A stretch of DNA of 64,000 bases from Streptomyces sp. SW4. Its GTDB lineage: Bacteria; Actinomycetota; Actinomycetes; Streptomycetales; Streptomycetaceae. A program made the position numbers and the translations under genes. The notes beneath the pieces are model-generated. The model saw nothing but the letters and a program-made list of their open reading frames with translations. It searched no databases and was not told the origin of the DNA. This document shows, piece by piece, positions 44,575 through 54,553 of the stretch; positions within the stretch are counted from its first letter, which is position 1; each line of letters opens with the position of its first letter. The DNA lies in assembly GCA_003248315.1 (NCBI GenBank), contig QKWM01000004.1:4771001-4835000 (forward strand). Direction: 5' to 3'.

Positions 44575-45515
44575 TCAGGAGCCGGCCGGCTCGTACTCCC
44601 GGACCGTCCCGAGGATCTTGCGGACGGTGGCCTCCGGGACCTCCTCCCCGACGCCCGCGGCCCCACGAACGACCAGGAGACCAGGTCGCCGTCGGCGGAC
44701 TTGAACGCGAACGTCGTCGCCTTGCCGTCCGAGTCGCACTTGTCCTTGCGCGCCACCCCGGAGGAACGGGAGGTGGCCACGCTGCCGGTGACGCCGGAGG
44801 CGGTGGTGAAGGAGGCGACGGGCCCGGTGGAGACCTTGGCGCGGTCGGGCTGCGTGTAGAGGCCGTAGACCCAGTTCGCCGAGTCGGTCCGGGCGATCTC
44901 CTCGGTGCCGCGGGCACCGTTGTTGCCCCGGGTGCCCGCCGTGGCGAGGGGGGTGTGGTCGACGGAGCCGTCCCGGTCGTCGTCAAAGCTGCACCACTGC
45001 TCCTGGAGCACGGCGGGGGCCTTCATGGCGACCAGGGGCTTCTCCTCCGGGTCGTCGTCCTCCGCGACGTAGCTGACCCAGTCCGGCGACTGCCGCTCCC
45101 AGGACGCCGGCACGTCGAAGGCGATGCCGAGGTCCGGGTTGACCACGGTCTTCCAGCCCTGGACGGTCGGCCGCGGGACCCCGTCGCCGCCGCGCGGATC
45201 GTCCCCGGGGCCGGCCGGTGAACCCGTGGACCCGGTGGAGGCGGCCGGGCCGGGCACGGTCCGCCCGGTGCCCTCGCCGCCCAGGAGGACGGTACCGGTG
45301 ACGGCGGCGGCCACGACGACCGCCGCCGCGGCGACGACCGCGATCACCGCCGTCCGGCGGCTGCCGCCACCGCCGCCGGGCGGCGCGGGCACCGGGGTGG
45401 TCGGGGCGGCGTGCCATCCGCCGGACGGCGGGACGCCTGGCCGCGCGTGGGGGTCGGGGTTCGGCTGGTGCCGGGGGTCGGGGCCCCCGCCGGTCGGCTG
45501 TTCTCCTGGCCACAT
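44575..45515 (-). CDS. Single-pass membrane protein, paralog B (frameshifted)
   Basis: About 314 residues with the same layout as the downstream gene: MWPGEQPTGGGPDPRH start, His/Pro-rich tail, one membrane helix (AVIAVVAAAAVVVAAAVTG), then an outer domain matching paralog A (VQGWKTVVNPDLGIAFDVPASW, WCSFDDDRDGS, TAGTRGNNGAR, KDKCDSDG). One base is missing near 44660, after which the end reads VRKILGTVREYEPAGS. The outer domains are far more alike than the cytosolic tails, so the pair is an old tandem duplication. Role unknown. Confidence 0.82.
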
Positions 45516-45584
45516 GCGCGGCAAGCATACGGTGATCACCCGCCGGCCCTGGCCCCGGATGCTACTCACGGGTAACCTGTCGCC

Positions 45585-46037
45585 ATGAGCGCAGATCAGA
45601 TGTCGATCGGCGAGCTGCTCGCCGCGACGGTGCCCATGGTTCGGACGCTGAACCTGGCGTACCTGGAGACCACTCCGGAGAAGGCCGTGCTGGCCCTGCC
45701 GGACCAGAGCGAGTACCGCAACCACGTCGGCGGGCCGCACGCCGGGGCCATGTTCACCCTTGGCGAGTCGGCCAGCGGCGCCATCGTGCTGGCCGCCTTC
45801 GGCGACCAGCTCTCCCGTGCCGTCCCGCTGCCCGTCCACGCCGAGATCGCGTTCAAGAAGATCGCGCTGGGCCCCGTCACCGCGACGGCGACGCTGGGCC
45901 GGCCGATCGCCGAGATCGTCGCCGAGCTGGACGAGGGCAGGCGGCCCGAGTTCCCGGTGGCCGTCGCCATCCGGCGCGAGGACGGTGCCGTGACCGGGGA
46001 GATGACCGTCGTGTGGACGCTGCGCCCCAACGGCTGA
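45585..46037 (+). CDS. PaaI-like hotdog thioesterase (DUF4442 type)
   Basis: Intact 150-residue hotdog-fold protein. Seen: the Asn-His-type start YRNHVGGPHAGAMFTLGESAS (active-site stretch, residues ~45-65) and long strands LPVHAEIAFKKIALGPVTAT. Such proteins hydrolyse acyl-CoA or acyl-protein thioesters. ATG 45585. Divergent from the membrane-protein pair. Substrate not predictable. Confidence 0.82.
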   Translation: MSADQMSIGELLAATVPMVRTLNLAYLETTPEKAVLALPDQSEYRNHVGGPHAGAMFTLGESASGAIVLAAFGDQLSRAVPLPVHAEIAFKKIALGPVTATATLGRPIAEIVAELDEGRRPEFPVAVAIRREDGAVTGEMTVVWTLRPNG

Positions 46038-46079
46038 GCAGCCGGGTCGGCCCCTGACCGACGGGGCTCCGGGCGGGCG

Positions 46080-46272
46080 GTGGTGCCGGCCCGGGGCCCC
46101 GTCGCCGTGTCCGGCGGGTGCGGGGCGTTCCGCCTCCTGGGGCAGGGCCTCTCGCCGGCCACGGCGTTCCGCCGGGCCCTCGAGGGAGGGACGGTGGCGG
46201 ACCTGGTCGCGGCCCGTCGCCGACGCCGTCACCGAGGTGGACCACGGGACCCGCCGCGCCGACCGTGCCTGA
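46080..46272 (+). CDS. Tentative small ORF, about 64 aa (frameshifted)
   Basis: In the 303-bp gap 46038-46340 a coding-like stretch reads GCGAFRLLGQGLSPATAFRR, ALEGGTVADLVAA, then, after one apparent base loss near 46216, VADAVTEVDHGTRRADRA and stop. Codon choice is Streptomyces-like. I recognise no domain; it could be a small protein or the remains of one. Confidence 0.3.
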
Positions 46273-46340
46273 CGGGATGTCAGCCCCGCCGTGGCGCATA
46301 GTGCGCGCAAGCCCCGCACGCACCGAAGGAGCCACGGCTC

Positions 46341-48826
46341 ATGCCCGACCCCGTCTCCCGGCCGCCCCGGCCCCCCTCCCGGCGCACCACCCTGCGCCTG
46401 CTGGCCGCCGTCGCCGTCGCCTCGGCCGCCACCGGCGGTTCCCCCGCCCCGGCGTACGCCGGCAACCCCGCCGGCCGGGCCGCCGGTCCGCGCGTCGAGG
46501 AACTGCTCGCGCGGCTGACGCGGGACGAGAAGACCGCGCTGCTGCACGGCGCCACCGACCCCGCCCCGCTGGGCCAGGCCGGCTACGTCCCCGGCGTGCC
46601 CCGCCTCGGCATCCCGCCGCTGCGGCTGGCCGACGGTCCGGCCGGCGTCCGGGTCACGGCCCGGGCCACCGCGCTGCCCGCCCCCGTCCTGCTGGCGTCC
46701 GCGTTCGACCCCGCACTGGCCCGCCGCTACGGGCAGGTCATCGGGCGCGAGGGCCGCGCCCTCGGCCAGGACGTGCTGCTCTCCCCGATGGTCAACCTCA
46801 TCCGCACCCCGTACGCGGGCCGGAACTTCGAGACCTTCACCGAGGACCCGCTGCTCGCGGCCGACCTGGTCGCCGCCGAGATCGAGGGCATCCAGGGCGA
46901 GGGCCTGATCGCCACCGTGAAGCACTTCGCGCTGAACAACCAGGAGAAGGACCGAGAGACCGTCGACGTCCGCGTCGACGAGCGCACCCTGCACGAGGTC
47001 GAACTGCGCGGCTTCGAGGCGGCCGTCACCGCCGGCACCGGGGCGGTGATGGCCGCCTACAACAAGGTCAACGGCACGCACGCGAGCGAGAACCGCACGC
47101 TGCTCACCGGCATCCTGCGCGGCCTCTGGGGCTTCGACGGCTGGGTGATGAGCGACTGGTCGGCCACGCACAGCACGGCCGCGTCCCTCACCGCGGGCCT
47201 CGACATGGAGATGCCCGACGGACGGCACTTCGGGGCGGCACTGCGGCAGGCCGTGGCGGACGGCACGGTCCCCGAGCGGTACGTCGACCGGGCCGTGCGC
47301 CGCGTCCTGACCGTCATGGACCGGTTCGGCCTCCTCGACGCCGCCCCGCCCCGCCGTGCCGCGCGCGACGCCGCGGCCGGCGCAGCCGTCGCCCGCGAGG
47401 TCGCCGAGGCGGGCGCGACCCTCCTGCGCAACGTCCGCGGCACCCTGCCCCTGCGGCCGGGCCGCCGCCTCGCCGTGATCGGCCCACCGGAGCCCGCCCC
47501 CTGGTCGGCGGAGGCGGCAGCGCGCACGTCGTCCCCGACCACGCCGGCAGCCCGCTCGACGCCCTGGCGTCCCGCGCGGGGGAGACGGCCTACGCGCTCG
47601 GCGAGGACGTCCACGGCAAACCCCTGCCCCGCCGGGCGTTCACGCCCGCCCTCGACACCGAGGAACGGCGCGTCCCCGCCGGCGCGACCTGGACGTACGA
47701 CGGCACGCTCACCGTCGACGCCGACGACGACTGGACGTTCGTCCTGCACTACTCCGCCGGACCGGCCCTGCGCCCCGAGGTCCTGCTGGACGGCACCGAC
47801 CTGTTCCCGATGGCCCCCGGGTACACCGAGTACTTCGCCGGCGGGCTGGTCACCACCGCGCCCGACGGCCTCGCCGTGCGCCGCAGGACCGTGCGGCTCG
47901 CCGCGGGCCGGCACGCGCTGCGCGTCACCGCGCAGGGCGGCGGGTCCGGGCAGCTGTTCCGGCTGCGCCACATCACCGGCGCGACCCGCGCGGCGGACGT
48001 GGCCGAGGCCGTCCGGGCCGCCCGCGCCGCCGACGACGTGGTCCTCTTCGCCTACGAGGACGCGACCGAGGGGCAGGACCGCACCACCCTCGCCCTCCCG
48101 GGCAACCAGGAGCGGCTGATCGAGGCGGTCACCCGGGCCAACCCGCGCACCACCGTCGTCCTCAACACCTCCTCGGCCACCTCGATGCCGTGGCTGGAGG
48201 GCACCGGCGCCGTCCTCCAGATGTACTACCCCGGCCAGGAGGGCGCCGCCGCCACGGCCGCCGTCCTGTTCGGCGAGCGCGACCCCGGCGGGCGGCTCAC
48301 CCAGACCTTCCCGGCCGACGACGCCCACCACCCGGTCGCCGCCGACCCCCGGCGCTACCCCGGAGTGGACGGCGTCCAGCAGTACTCGGAGGGCGTGCAC
48401 ACCGGCCACCGCTGGTACGACGCGCACGGCGTGCGGCCGCTGTTCCCCTTCGGCCACGGGCTGTCGTACACGTCCTTCGCCTACGAGGACCTGGACGCCC
48501 GGCCGGCGCGGGGCGGGCTCGACGTCTCCCTCACCGTCCGCAACACCGGCCGGCGCGACGGCATCGCGGTGCCGCAGGTGTACGTCGGGCCCTCGCCCGA
48601 CCTGCGCCTGGACCAGCCGGTGCGGGCGCTGGCCGGCTACCGGCGGCTCGCCCTGCGCGCGGGGGAGCGGCGCCGGATCACCGTGCACGTGTCCGCGCGC
48701 ACCCTGTCGTGCTGGGACCCCGTCCGCCACGACTGGGTGCCGGGTACCGGCCGGCGGACCGTGTGGGCGGGCGCCTCCTCGGGCGACCTCGCCCTGCGCA
48801 CGAGCGCGGACGTCCGTTCCGTGTAG
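46341..48826 (+). CDS. Exported GH3 beta-glucosidase-like enzyme (frameshifted)
   Basis: About 829-residue family 3 glycoside hydrolase. A Tat-type signal (SRRTTLRLLAAVAVASAATG) shows export. The TIM barrel has RLADGPAGVRV, SPMVNLIRTPYAGRNFETFTEDP, VKHFALNNQEKDRE, and the nucleophile aspartate in GWVMSDWSATHST (about residue 271). The second domain carries an inserted PA14-like sheet (TWTYDGTLTVDADDDWTFVL) and the FnIII-like end (LDVSLTVRNTGRRDGIAVPQ). One base is missing near 47505. It would release glucose or similar sugars from beta-linked oligosaccharides outside the cell. Confidence 0.92.
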
Positions 48827-48880
48827 TGACCAAGTAGGCTGCTCGGGCAGGCCGGCACGAGAGATCGGGAGGATGGCGCG

Positions 48881-49504
48881 GTGCACGTCCAGGAGTGGCT
48901 CGGCACGGTGCCCGCGGCGGCGGTCTACGCCGTGGTGGGCCTGGTCATCGCCGTGGAGAGCCTCGGCATCCCGCTGCCCGGCGAGATCGTCCTGGTCTCG
49001 GCGGCGCTGCTGTCCTCCCAGCACACCGGCGTCGACCCGCTGATCCTCGGGATCTGCGCCACCGCCGGCGCCGTGGCCGGCGACTCCGCCGGGTACGCCA
49101 TCGGCCGCAGGGGCGGCCGGCCGCTGCTGGCGCGGCTGGGCCGGAAGTTCCCGCGCCACTTCAGCGAAGGACACATCGCCACCGCCGAGCGCTCGTTCCG
49201 GAAGTGGGGCATGTGGGCGGTGTTCTTCGGCCGGTTCGTCGCCCTGCTGCGCATCTTCGCGGGACCGCTCGCGGGCGTGCTGCACATGCCGTACTGGAAG
49301 TTCCTCACCGCCAACGTCCTCGGCGGGATCCTCTGGGCGGGCGGCACGACGGCCGTCGTCCACTACGTCGGCATCGTCGCCGAGTCCTGGCTGAAGCGCT
49401 TCTCGTGGGTGGGCCTGCTGGCGGCGGTCCTCATCGGCGCCGTCTCGGTGCTGGTACTGAAGCGAAGGGCGAAGCGGGCCGTGCCCCTGTCCGCCGCCGA
49501 GTAG
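48881..49504 (+). CDS. DedA family membrane protein
   Basis: Intact 207-residue DedA/VTT protein. Seen: VIAVESLGIPLPGEIVLVSAALL, GDSAGYAIGRRGGRPLL, FFGRFVALLRIFAGPLAGVLHM and MPYWKFLTANVLGGILWA, the standard motifs, with four or five helices and basic end KRRAKRA. DedA proteins help keep membrane potential and move lipid carriers. GTG 48881. Confidence 0.93.
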   Translation: MHVQEWLGTVPAAAVYAVVGLVIAVESLGIPLPGEIVLVSAALLSSQHTGVDPLILGICATAGAVAGDSAGYAIGRRGGRPLLARLGRKFPRHFSEGHIATAERSFRKWGMWAVFFGRFVALLRIFAGPLAGVLHMPYWKFLTANVLGGILWAGGTTAVVHYVGIVAESWLKRFSWVGLLAAVLIGAVSVLVLKRRAKRAVPLSAAE

Positions 49505-49588
49505 CGGCCGGGGCGCGGGGACGGGGCGGCCACGGTCACGCCGCGGACCGCCTCCCGGGTGCGGGCCGCGGCCCGCACCCCCCGGGCG

Positions 49589-50119
49589 TCAGCCCCCGAC
49601 CTTGTCCCGGTGTCCCACGGCCAGCGCCGCGTACATGGTGCCGTTGAGCGTGATCCCCTGCCGCTCCTCCTCGGTCAGCTCCCGCCGGACCTTCGCCGGC
49701 ACCCCCGCGACCAGCGAACCCGGCGGCACCTCCATGCCCTGCGGCACCAGCGCCTGCGCCGCGACCAGCGAGCCCGCGCCGATCACCGCGCCGTTGAGCA
49801 CCGTCGCGCCCATGCCGATCAGGCAGTCGTCGCCGACGGTCGCCCCGTGGACGACGGCGTTGTGCCCGATGGAGACCCGCTCGCCCACGGTGACGGGGAA
49901 CCCGGGATCGGCGTGCAGCGTGCAGTTGTCCTGGACGTTGCTGCTCGCGCCGACGGTGATCTTCTCCACGTCGCCGCGCAGCACCGCCCCGTACCAGACG
50001 CTCGCCCCCGCGTGCAGCGTCACGTCCCCGATCACGGTGGCCGTCGGCGCCACGAACGCCTCGCCGTCCACCTTCGGTTCCCTGCCGCCGATGCCCGTGA
50101 TCAGCGCCTTGTGCGTCAT
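49589..50119 (-). CDS. Gamma-carbonic anhydrase family protein
   Basis: Intact 176-residue left-handed beta-helix protein. Hexapeptide turns run throughout (VIGDVTLHAGASVWYGAVLRGD). Metal-ligand histidines are in NVQDNCTLHADPG and SIGHNAVVHGATVG, as in YrdA/CaiE-type gamma-carbonic anhydrases. Whether it hydrates CO2 is not certain for this subgroup. ATG 50119. Divergent from another left-handed helix protein. Confidence 0.92.
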   Translation of the reverse strand: MTHKALITGIGGREPKVDGEAFVAPTATVIGDVTLHAGASVWYGAVLRGDVEKITVGASSNVQDNCTLHADPGFPVTVGERVSIGHNAVVHGATVGDDCLIGMGATVLNGAVIGAGSLVAAQALVPQGMEVPPGSLVAGVPAKVRRELTEEERQGITLNGTMYAALAVGHRDKVGG

Positions 50120-50225
50120 CGTCGCCTCCTGGTCGGGTGATGTACGGCACGGTACGCCACCCGGTGGGCGAAGATCACAGGGCTCCCGTCCCCTGGCCAC
50201 GGGCCGCGCTGAGTACCGTGAGCGG

Positions 50226-50989
50226 GTGCCGAAGCGCAAGAACACGTTCTCGTCCTGGCGGGGCCGCCTCGTCCAGCGGGCCGTCCACGCGGGCTGGGCC
50301 TGGGTGCAGCGCACGGGCTCCGTCACGGCCGAGCGCCCGGGGCGCCTGCGCTTCCGCGCGCTGGGCACCGGCACCCGGCTGGCCTTCCCGCTCGGCACGG
50401 TCTTCGGCGAACCCTGGATCGAAGTGGGCGCCCACTGCATCATCGGCGAGCAGGTCACCCTGACCGCCGGGCTCATGCCCGACCTGGACCTCGGCCCGGA
50501 CCCGATCCTGCGCATCGGCGACGGCGTGGTCCTCGGTCGCGGCAGCCATGTCATCGCCGACACCACCGTCACCATCGGCAGCGACTGCTACTTCGGGCCC
50601 TACGTGTACGTCACGTCCACCAACCACTCCTACGACGACCCGCACGAGCCCATCGGCAAGCAGTGGCCGCGGATGGAGCCCGTGGAGATCGGCCCCGGCT
50701 GCTGGATCGGCACCGGTGCCGTGATCCTGCCCGGGGCCCGTATCGGGCGGAACGTCGTGGTGGCCGCGGGCGCCGTCGTCCGGGCACGGTCCCCGACCAC
50801 GCCGTGGTGGCGGGCGCGCCCGCCCGTGTCGTACGCCGCTGGACCCCCGGCGAGGGCTGGCAGCCGCCGCTGCGGACCCCGGCGCCGGTGCCGATACCGG
50901 ACGGGACCACGCCGGACCAGCTGCGCGCCCTGGCGGAGCTGGACGAGTCCGCCGTGGCCGCCCTGGCCCGGCTCGACGCGGAGCACTGA
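50226..50989 (+). CDS. Hexapeptide-repeat acyltransferase (frameshifted)
   Basis: About 255-residue left-handed beta-helix transferase like WcaF/NodL. Seen: GTVFGEPWIEVGAHCIIGEQ, GSHVIADTTVTIGSDCYFGP, the catalytic histidine region TSTNHSYDDPHEPIG, and IGPGCWIGTGAVILPGARIG. One G is missing near 50788, where VVRG should continue TVPDHAVVAGAPARVV. GTG 50226. Such enzymes O- or N-acetylate sugars or antibiotics; substrate unknown. Confidence 0.88.
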
Positions 50990-51065
50990 CCGGGGCCCCG
51001 CCCGCCTCCGCCCCGTGGCCGGGCCGGGCGCCGCCCGCCTGCGCCCCAAGGGCCGGCGGCGCGCC

Positions 51066-51921
51066 TCAGCCCGTGGCCAGCAGAAGCGTGCCCACGAGCG
51101 CCAGGCCCGCGCCCGCCGCCTGGACACCGCGCAGCCGCTCGCTGAGCACCCCGCGCGCCGCGAGGGCGGTCACCACCGGGTACAGCGAGGCGAGCACCGC
51201 CGCGACGGTCACCGGGCCGTGCTGGGCGGCCAGCGAGTACGTGCCGTTCGCCGCGACGTCGGCCAGGCCCACGAACGCCAGCGCCGGCAGCGCGCCCCAG
51301 GGGAACCCGCCCGGGCGAGGGCGGGACCGCCCCTGCGCACGGAGACGTACAGGGCGAGACCGCCCGCGGCGACGTTGGTGACGCGCTGCACGAACAGGGC
51401 GAGGAACAGGCCGGTCAGGGTCGTCGACGCCTCGGCGATCAGGGCCATCACCGCGCCGAAGCCGAAGGCCGCGACCAGCGTGAGGACCACCGTCTGCCGC
51501 TGCACGGGGCGCCCCGGAACTGCGGGCCGCCCGCGAGGACGACACCCGCCACGGCGACCAGCACGCCGGCCAGTTGCAGCAGGCCCGGGCGCTCGCCGAG
51601 CACCAGGCCCACCCCGACCGGGACGGCCACGCCCAGGGAGCCGAGGGGGGAGACGACGCCCATCGGCCCCAGGGCGAGCGCCTTGTAGAAGGCGAGCATC
51701 GCCACCGGGCCGACCAGGCCGGCCGCGACCGCGAACCACAGGCGCGGGCCCCACGCGCTCCAGCCGCCCGTGGCCACCACGACGGCGCCGAGCACCGCGA
51801 CGGCGATGGCCTGCGAGACGACGACCACCGTGAGCGCGGGCGTGCGCCGGGTCAGCAGCCCGCCGCCGAAGTCGGCCAGCCCCCACAGGAGGCTGGTGGT
51901 CAGGGCGAAGAGCGCTGTCAT
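51066..51921 (-). CDS. EamA/DMT family transporter 4 (two frameshifts)
   Basis: About 286 residues in three frames: FALTTSLLWGLADFGGGLLT at the start, MLAFYKALALGPMGVVSPLG mid-protein, and VTVAAVLASLYPVVTALAAR near the end with EamA pattern. Bases are missing near 51510 and 51313. ATG 51921. It is divergent from an XRE-cupin regulator with a perfect 7-bp dyad between them, so that regulator probably controls this exporter. Likely substrate class: amino acids or related metabolites; not shown. Confidence 0.86.
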
Positions 51922-51959
51922 GGGGTGCTCGCCTCGCAGTACAGTGCGGTGAACGATCG

Positions 51960-51992
51960 GGTGCAGCAGAAGGTAGTTCATCAGACTGCACC
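51960..51992. promoter_or_regulatory. Dyad between EamA 4 and the XRE-cupin gene
   Basis: Perfect arms GGTGCAG (51960-51966) and CTGCACC (51986-51992) with a 19-nt spacer, 16 bp before ATG 52008. Candidate binding site for the XRE-cupin protein. Confidence 0.55.
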
Positions 51993-52007
51993 GTGTCATC
52001 CAAAATA

Positions 52008-52592
52008 ATGGACGGAATCGTGTCGGACCTCGACCTGCTGACCCAGTCCCTGGCCCGCAACGTCAAACGCTGGCGCGCCGAGCGCGGCTTCACCCTGGAC
52101 GCGCTGGCCGCCCGCGCGGGGGTCAGCCGCGGCATGCTCATCCAGATCGAGCAGGCCCGCACCAACCCCAGCCTCGGCACGGTGGTGAAGATCGGTGACG
52201 CGCTCGGCGTCAGCATCACCTCCCTGCTCGACTACGAGCAGGGACCCGCCGTCCGCGTCGTCCCCGCCGACCAGGCCGTCCGGCTGTGGCACACCGACGC
52301 CGGCAGCTACAACCGGCTCCTCGCCGGCACCGAGGCCCCCGGCCCCCTGGAGATGTGGGACTGGCGGCTGATGCCCGGCGAGTCCAGCCCCTCCGACCCG
52401 CACCCCGCGGGCACGGTCGAACTGGTGCACGTCACCGCCGGGGAACTCACCCTCACCGTGGACGGCACCGAGTACCGCGTGCCCGCCGGAGCCAGCGCCT
52501 CCTTCGAGGCCGACACCCCGCACACGTACGGCAACACGGGCGACACGCCGATGGAGATGGTGATGGCCGTGTCCGTGCCGCCCGTCCGCTGA
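52008..52592 (+). CDS. XRE-cupin transcriptional regulator
   Basis: Intact 194-residue regulator. N-terminal XRE helix-turn-helix (FTLDALAARAGVSRGMLIQIEQARTNPSLGTV, residues ~24-55), then a C-terminal cupin barrel with metal-type histidines (SDPHPAGTVELVHVTAGELT). ATG 52008 is used; GTG 51993 would place the start inside the dyad. XRE-cupin proteins often control transporters for amines or amino acids. The divergent exporter is the likely target. Confidence 0.92.
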   Translation: MDGIVSDLDLLTQSLARNVKRWRAERGFTLDALAARAGVSRGMLIQIEQARTNPSLGTVVKIGDALGVSITSLLDYEQGPAVRVVPADQAVRLWHTDAGSYNRLLAGTEAPGPLEMWDWRLMPGESSPSDPHPAGTVELVHVTAGELTLTVDGTEYRVPAGASASFEADTPHTYGNTGDTPMEMVMAVSVPPVR

Positions 52593-52635
52593 GACGACCG
52601 GCCGCGGCCGCCACCGCCCTTGCTAGCGTGCCGCC

Positions 52636-53192
52636 ATGCAGGCACCCATCGGACACTTCGACACCGCGACGCCCGCCCCGAGGCCCTCGGCGAACTGACC
52701 GCACCGGTCGCCGCCGCCGTGCGCCACTGGAGCGGCAGCGTCCCCGCCGACCACATCCTCTACGTCGACACCGACCCGCAGTGGGCCGACACCGCCGTCT
52801 TCGTCGAGCACTACGGCCGCGATCTGCTCGAGCAGTCCGCCAACTGCGTGGTCGTCACCGGCAAGCGGGGCGGCGCGACCACGCTCGCCGCGTGCGTCGT
52901 CCTCTCCACCACCCGCGTCGACGTCAACGGCGCCGTCCGCCGTCACCTGGGCTCCCGCAAGGCCTCCTTCGCCCCGATGGGCACCGCCACCGGCGAGACC
53001 GGCATGGAGTACGGCGGCATCACCCCGATCGGACTGCCCGAGGGATGGCCGGTGCTGGTGGACTCGGCCGTCGTCGACCTGCCCTACGTCCTCGTCGGCA
53101 GCGGACGCCGGCGCGGCAAACTCCTCGTGCCCGGCAAGGCCTTCGCCGAACTGCCCGGCGCGGCGGTCCTGGAGGGCCTCGGCGTCGCCTGA
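52636..53192 (+). CDS. YbaK/EbsC-type aminoacyl-tRNA deacylase (frameshifted)
   Basis: About 186 residues of the YbaK/ProX editing domain, which removes wrong amino acids from tRNA. Seen: ADHILYVDTDPQWADTAVFV, NCVVVTGKRGGATTLAACVV, and the typical GMEYGGITPIGLPEGWPVLV with GKLLVPGKAFAEL. One base is missing near 52660 within the N-terminus MQAPIGHFD. ATG 52636. Stand-alone editing enzymes of this kind correct mischarged Pro- or Cys-tRNAs; which tRNA is not decided here. Confidence 0.88.
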
Positions 53193-53207
53193 CGGCACGG
53201 GACCGCG

Positions 53208-54475
53208 TCAGGCCGGCGCGGCGTGGTGGGCCAGCGGCAGATGCGGGTCCGGCTCGCCGGGGCCGGCGCCGGATCCGCGTGCACCAGCGCGGCGGTCAGC
53301 CGCGGCACGGCGTGCAGCAGCGCGTGCTCGGCCTCCACGGCGACCCGGTGGGCCTCGCGGAGCGTGGCCTCGCCGTCCACCACGACCGCCACCTCGGCGC
53401 GCAGCCGGTGCCCGATCCAGCGCAGCCGCAGCTCCTCGACCTCCCGCACCCCCGCCACCCCGGCGAGCGCCCGCTCGGCCCGGTCCACCAGCGCCGGGTC
53501 GACGGCGTCCAGGACCCGCCGGAACACCTCCCGTGCCGCGTCCCGCAGCACCAGCGCGATCGCGGCCGTGATCGCCAGCCCCACCAGCGGGTCGGCGAGC
53601 CGCCACCCGAGGGCCGCGCCGCCGGCCCCCAGCAGTACCGCCAGCGACGTGAAGCCGTCGGTGCGGGCGTGCAGGCCGTCGGCGACCAGCGCCGCCGAGC
53701 CGATGGCCCGGCCGACACGGATGCGGTACCGGGCCACCCACTCGTTGCCGGCGAAGCCGACCAGCGCCGCCACCGCGACGGCCGGGACGTGCGCGACGTC
53801 GCGCGGGGCCAGCAGCCGGTCCACCGCCGTCCACGCCGTGAAGGCCGCCGACGCGGCGATCATCACGACGATCACCAGACCGGCCAGGTCCTCGGCCCGC
53901 CCGTAGCCGTAGGTGAACCGCCGGGTGGCCGCCCGCCGGCCCAGCAGGAAGGCCACGCCCAGCGGAACGGCGGTGAGCGCGTCCGCGGTGTTGTGCACCG
54001 TGTCGCCCAGCAGCGCCACCGATCCCGAGGCCAGGACGACCATCGCCTGCGCCAGCGCGGTCGCGCCGAGCACCGCCAGCGACACCCACAGGGCGCGCAG
54101 GCCGCGCGCCGACGACTCCAGGGCCGGGTCCACCGCGCCGGCGCTCTCGTGCGAGTGGGGGGTGAGGAGATGGGCGAGGCGCCGCAGGACGGCGCGGGCG
54201 CCGCTGCGGGGGAGGTGATGACGATGACGACAGCGCGCGTCCGCCGCGGGGTGCGGGTGGTCGTGGTGGGGGTGGGGCCGGTCCGCGGGGTGCGGGTGGT
54301 CGTGGTGGGCGTGGGGCCGGCCCACGGGGAGCGGGTGGTCGTGGCTGGGGCGCGACCGGTCAGCGGGGTGCGGGTGCTCCTGGGGTGGGTGGACCCGGCC
54401 CGCGGGGCGAGGGCGGGACGGGTCGGCGGCGTGCGGGTCGCGGTGGTGCGGGCGGGCCTCTTCGTGGTCGCTCAC
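53208..54475 (-). CDS. Cation diffusion facilitator with histidine-rich N-terminus (one frameshift)
   Basis: About 423-residue CDF metal exporter. The first ~110 residues hold about 25 histidines in repeats like RPHAHHDHPHPAD, coded by 39-bp DNA repeats, a likely metal-binding arm. Six membrane helices follow, with metal-site motifs GDTVHNTADALTAVPL and ADGLHARTDGFTSLAV (HxxxD each), and a C-terminal cytosolic domain (GVREVEELRLRWIGHRLRAEV). One base is missing near 53265. GTG 54475. It is divergent from an ArsR/SmtB repressor, fitting zinc or cobalt efflux under metal control. Confidence 0.92.
54246..54401. repeat. 39-bp minisatellite, 4 copies
   Basis: Four units of 39 bp starting CGCGGGGTGCGGGTGGTCGT, diverging toward the right. 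On the minus strand each encodes 13 residues, about DRPHPHHDHPHPA, of the CDF metal-binding arm. Confidence 0.85.
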
Positions 54476-54537
54476 GGATTCCCCTTCCGGTCGCGTCGGC
54501 CGATCGGCTGGACGTTCACCCTCCAGGAGGCCATTAT

Positions 54538-54553
54538 GTGCGTATGAGCGCAC
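54538..54553. promoter_or_regulatory. ArsR-type dyad over the arsR start codon
   Basis: GTGCG (54538-54542) and CGCAC (54549-54553) flank TATGAG, which holds the start ATG. A second dyad, TGCGCA-CGA-TGCGCA, follows within the gene near 54575. Binding here would block both transcription and translation of the regulator gene. Confidence 0.55.
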
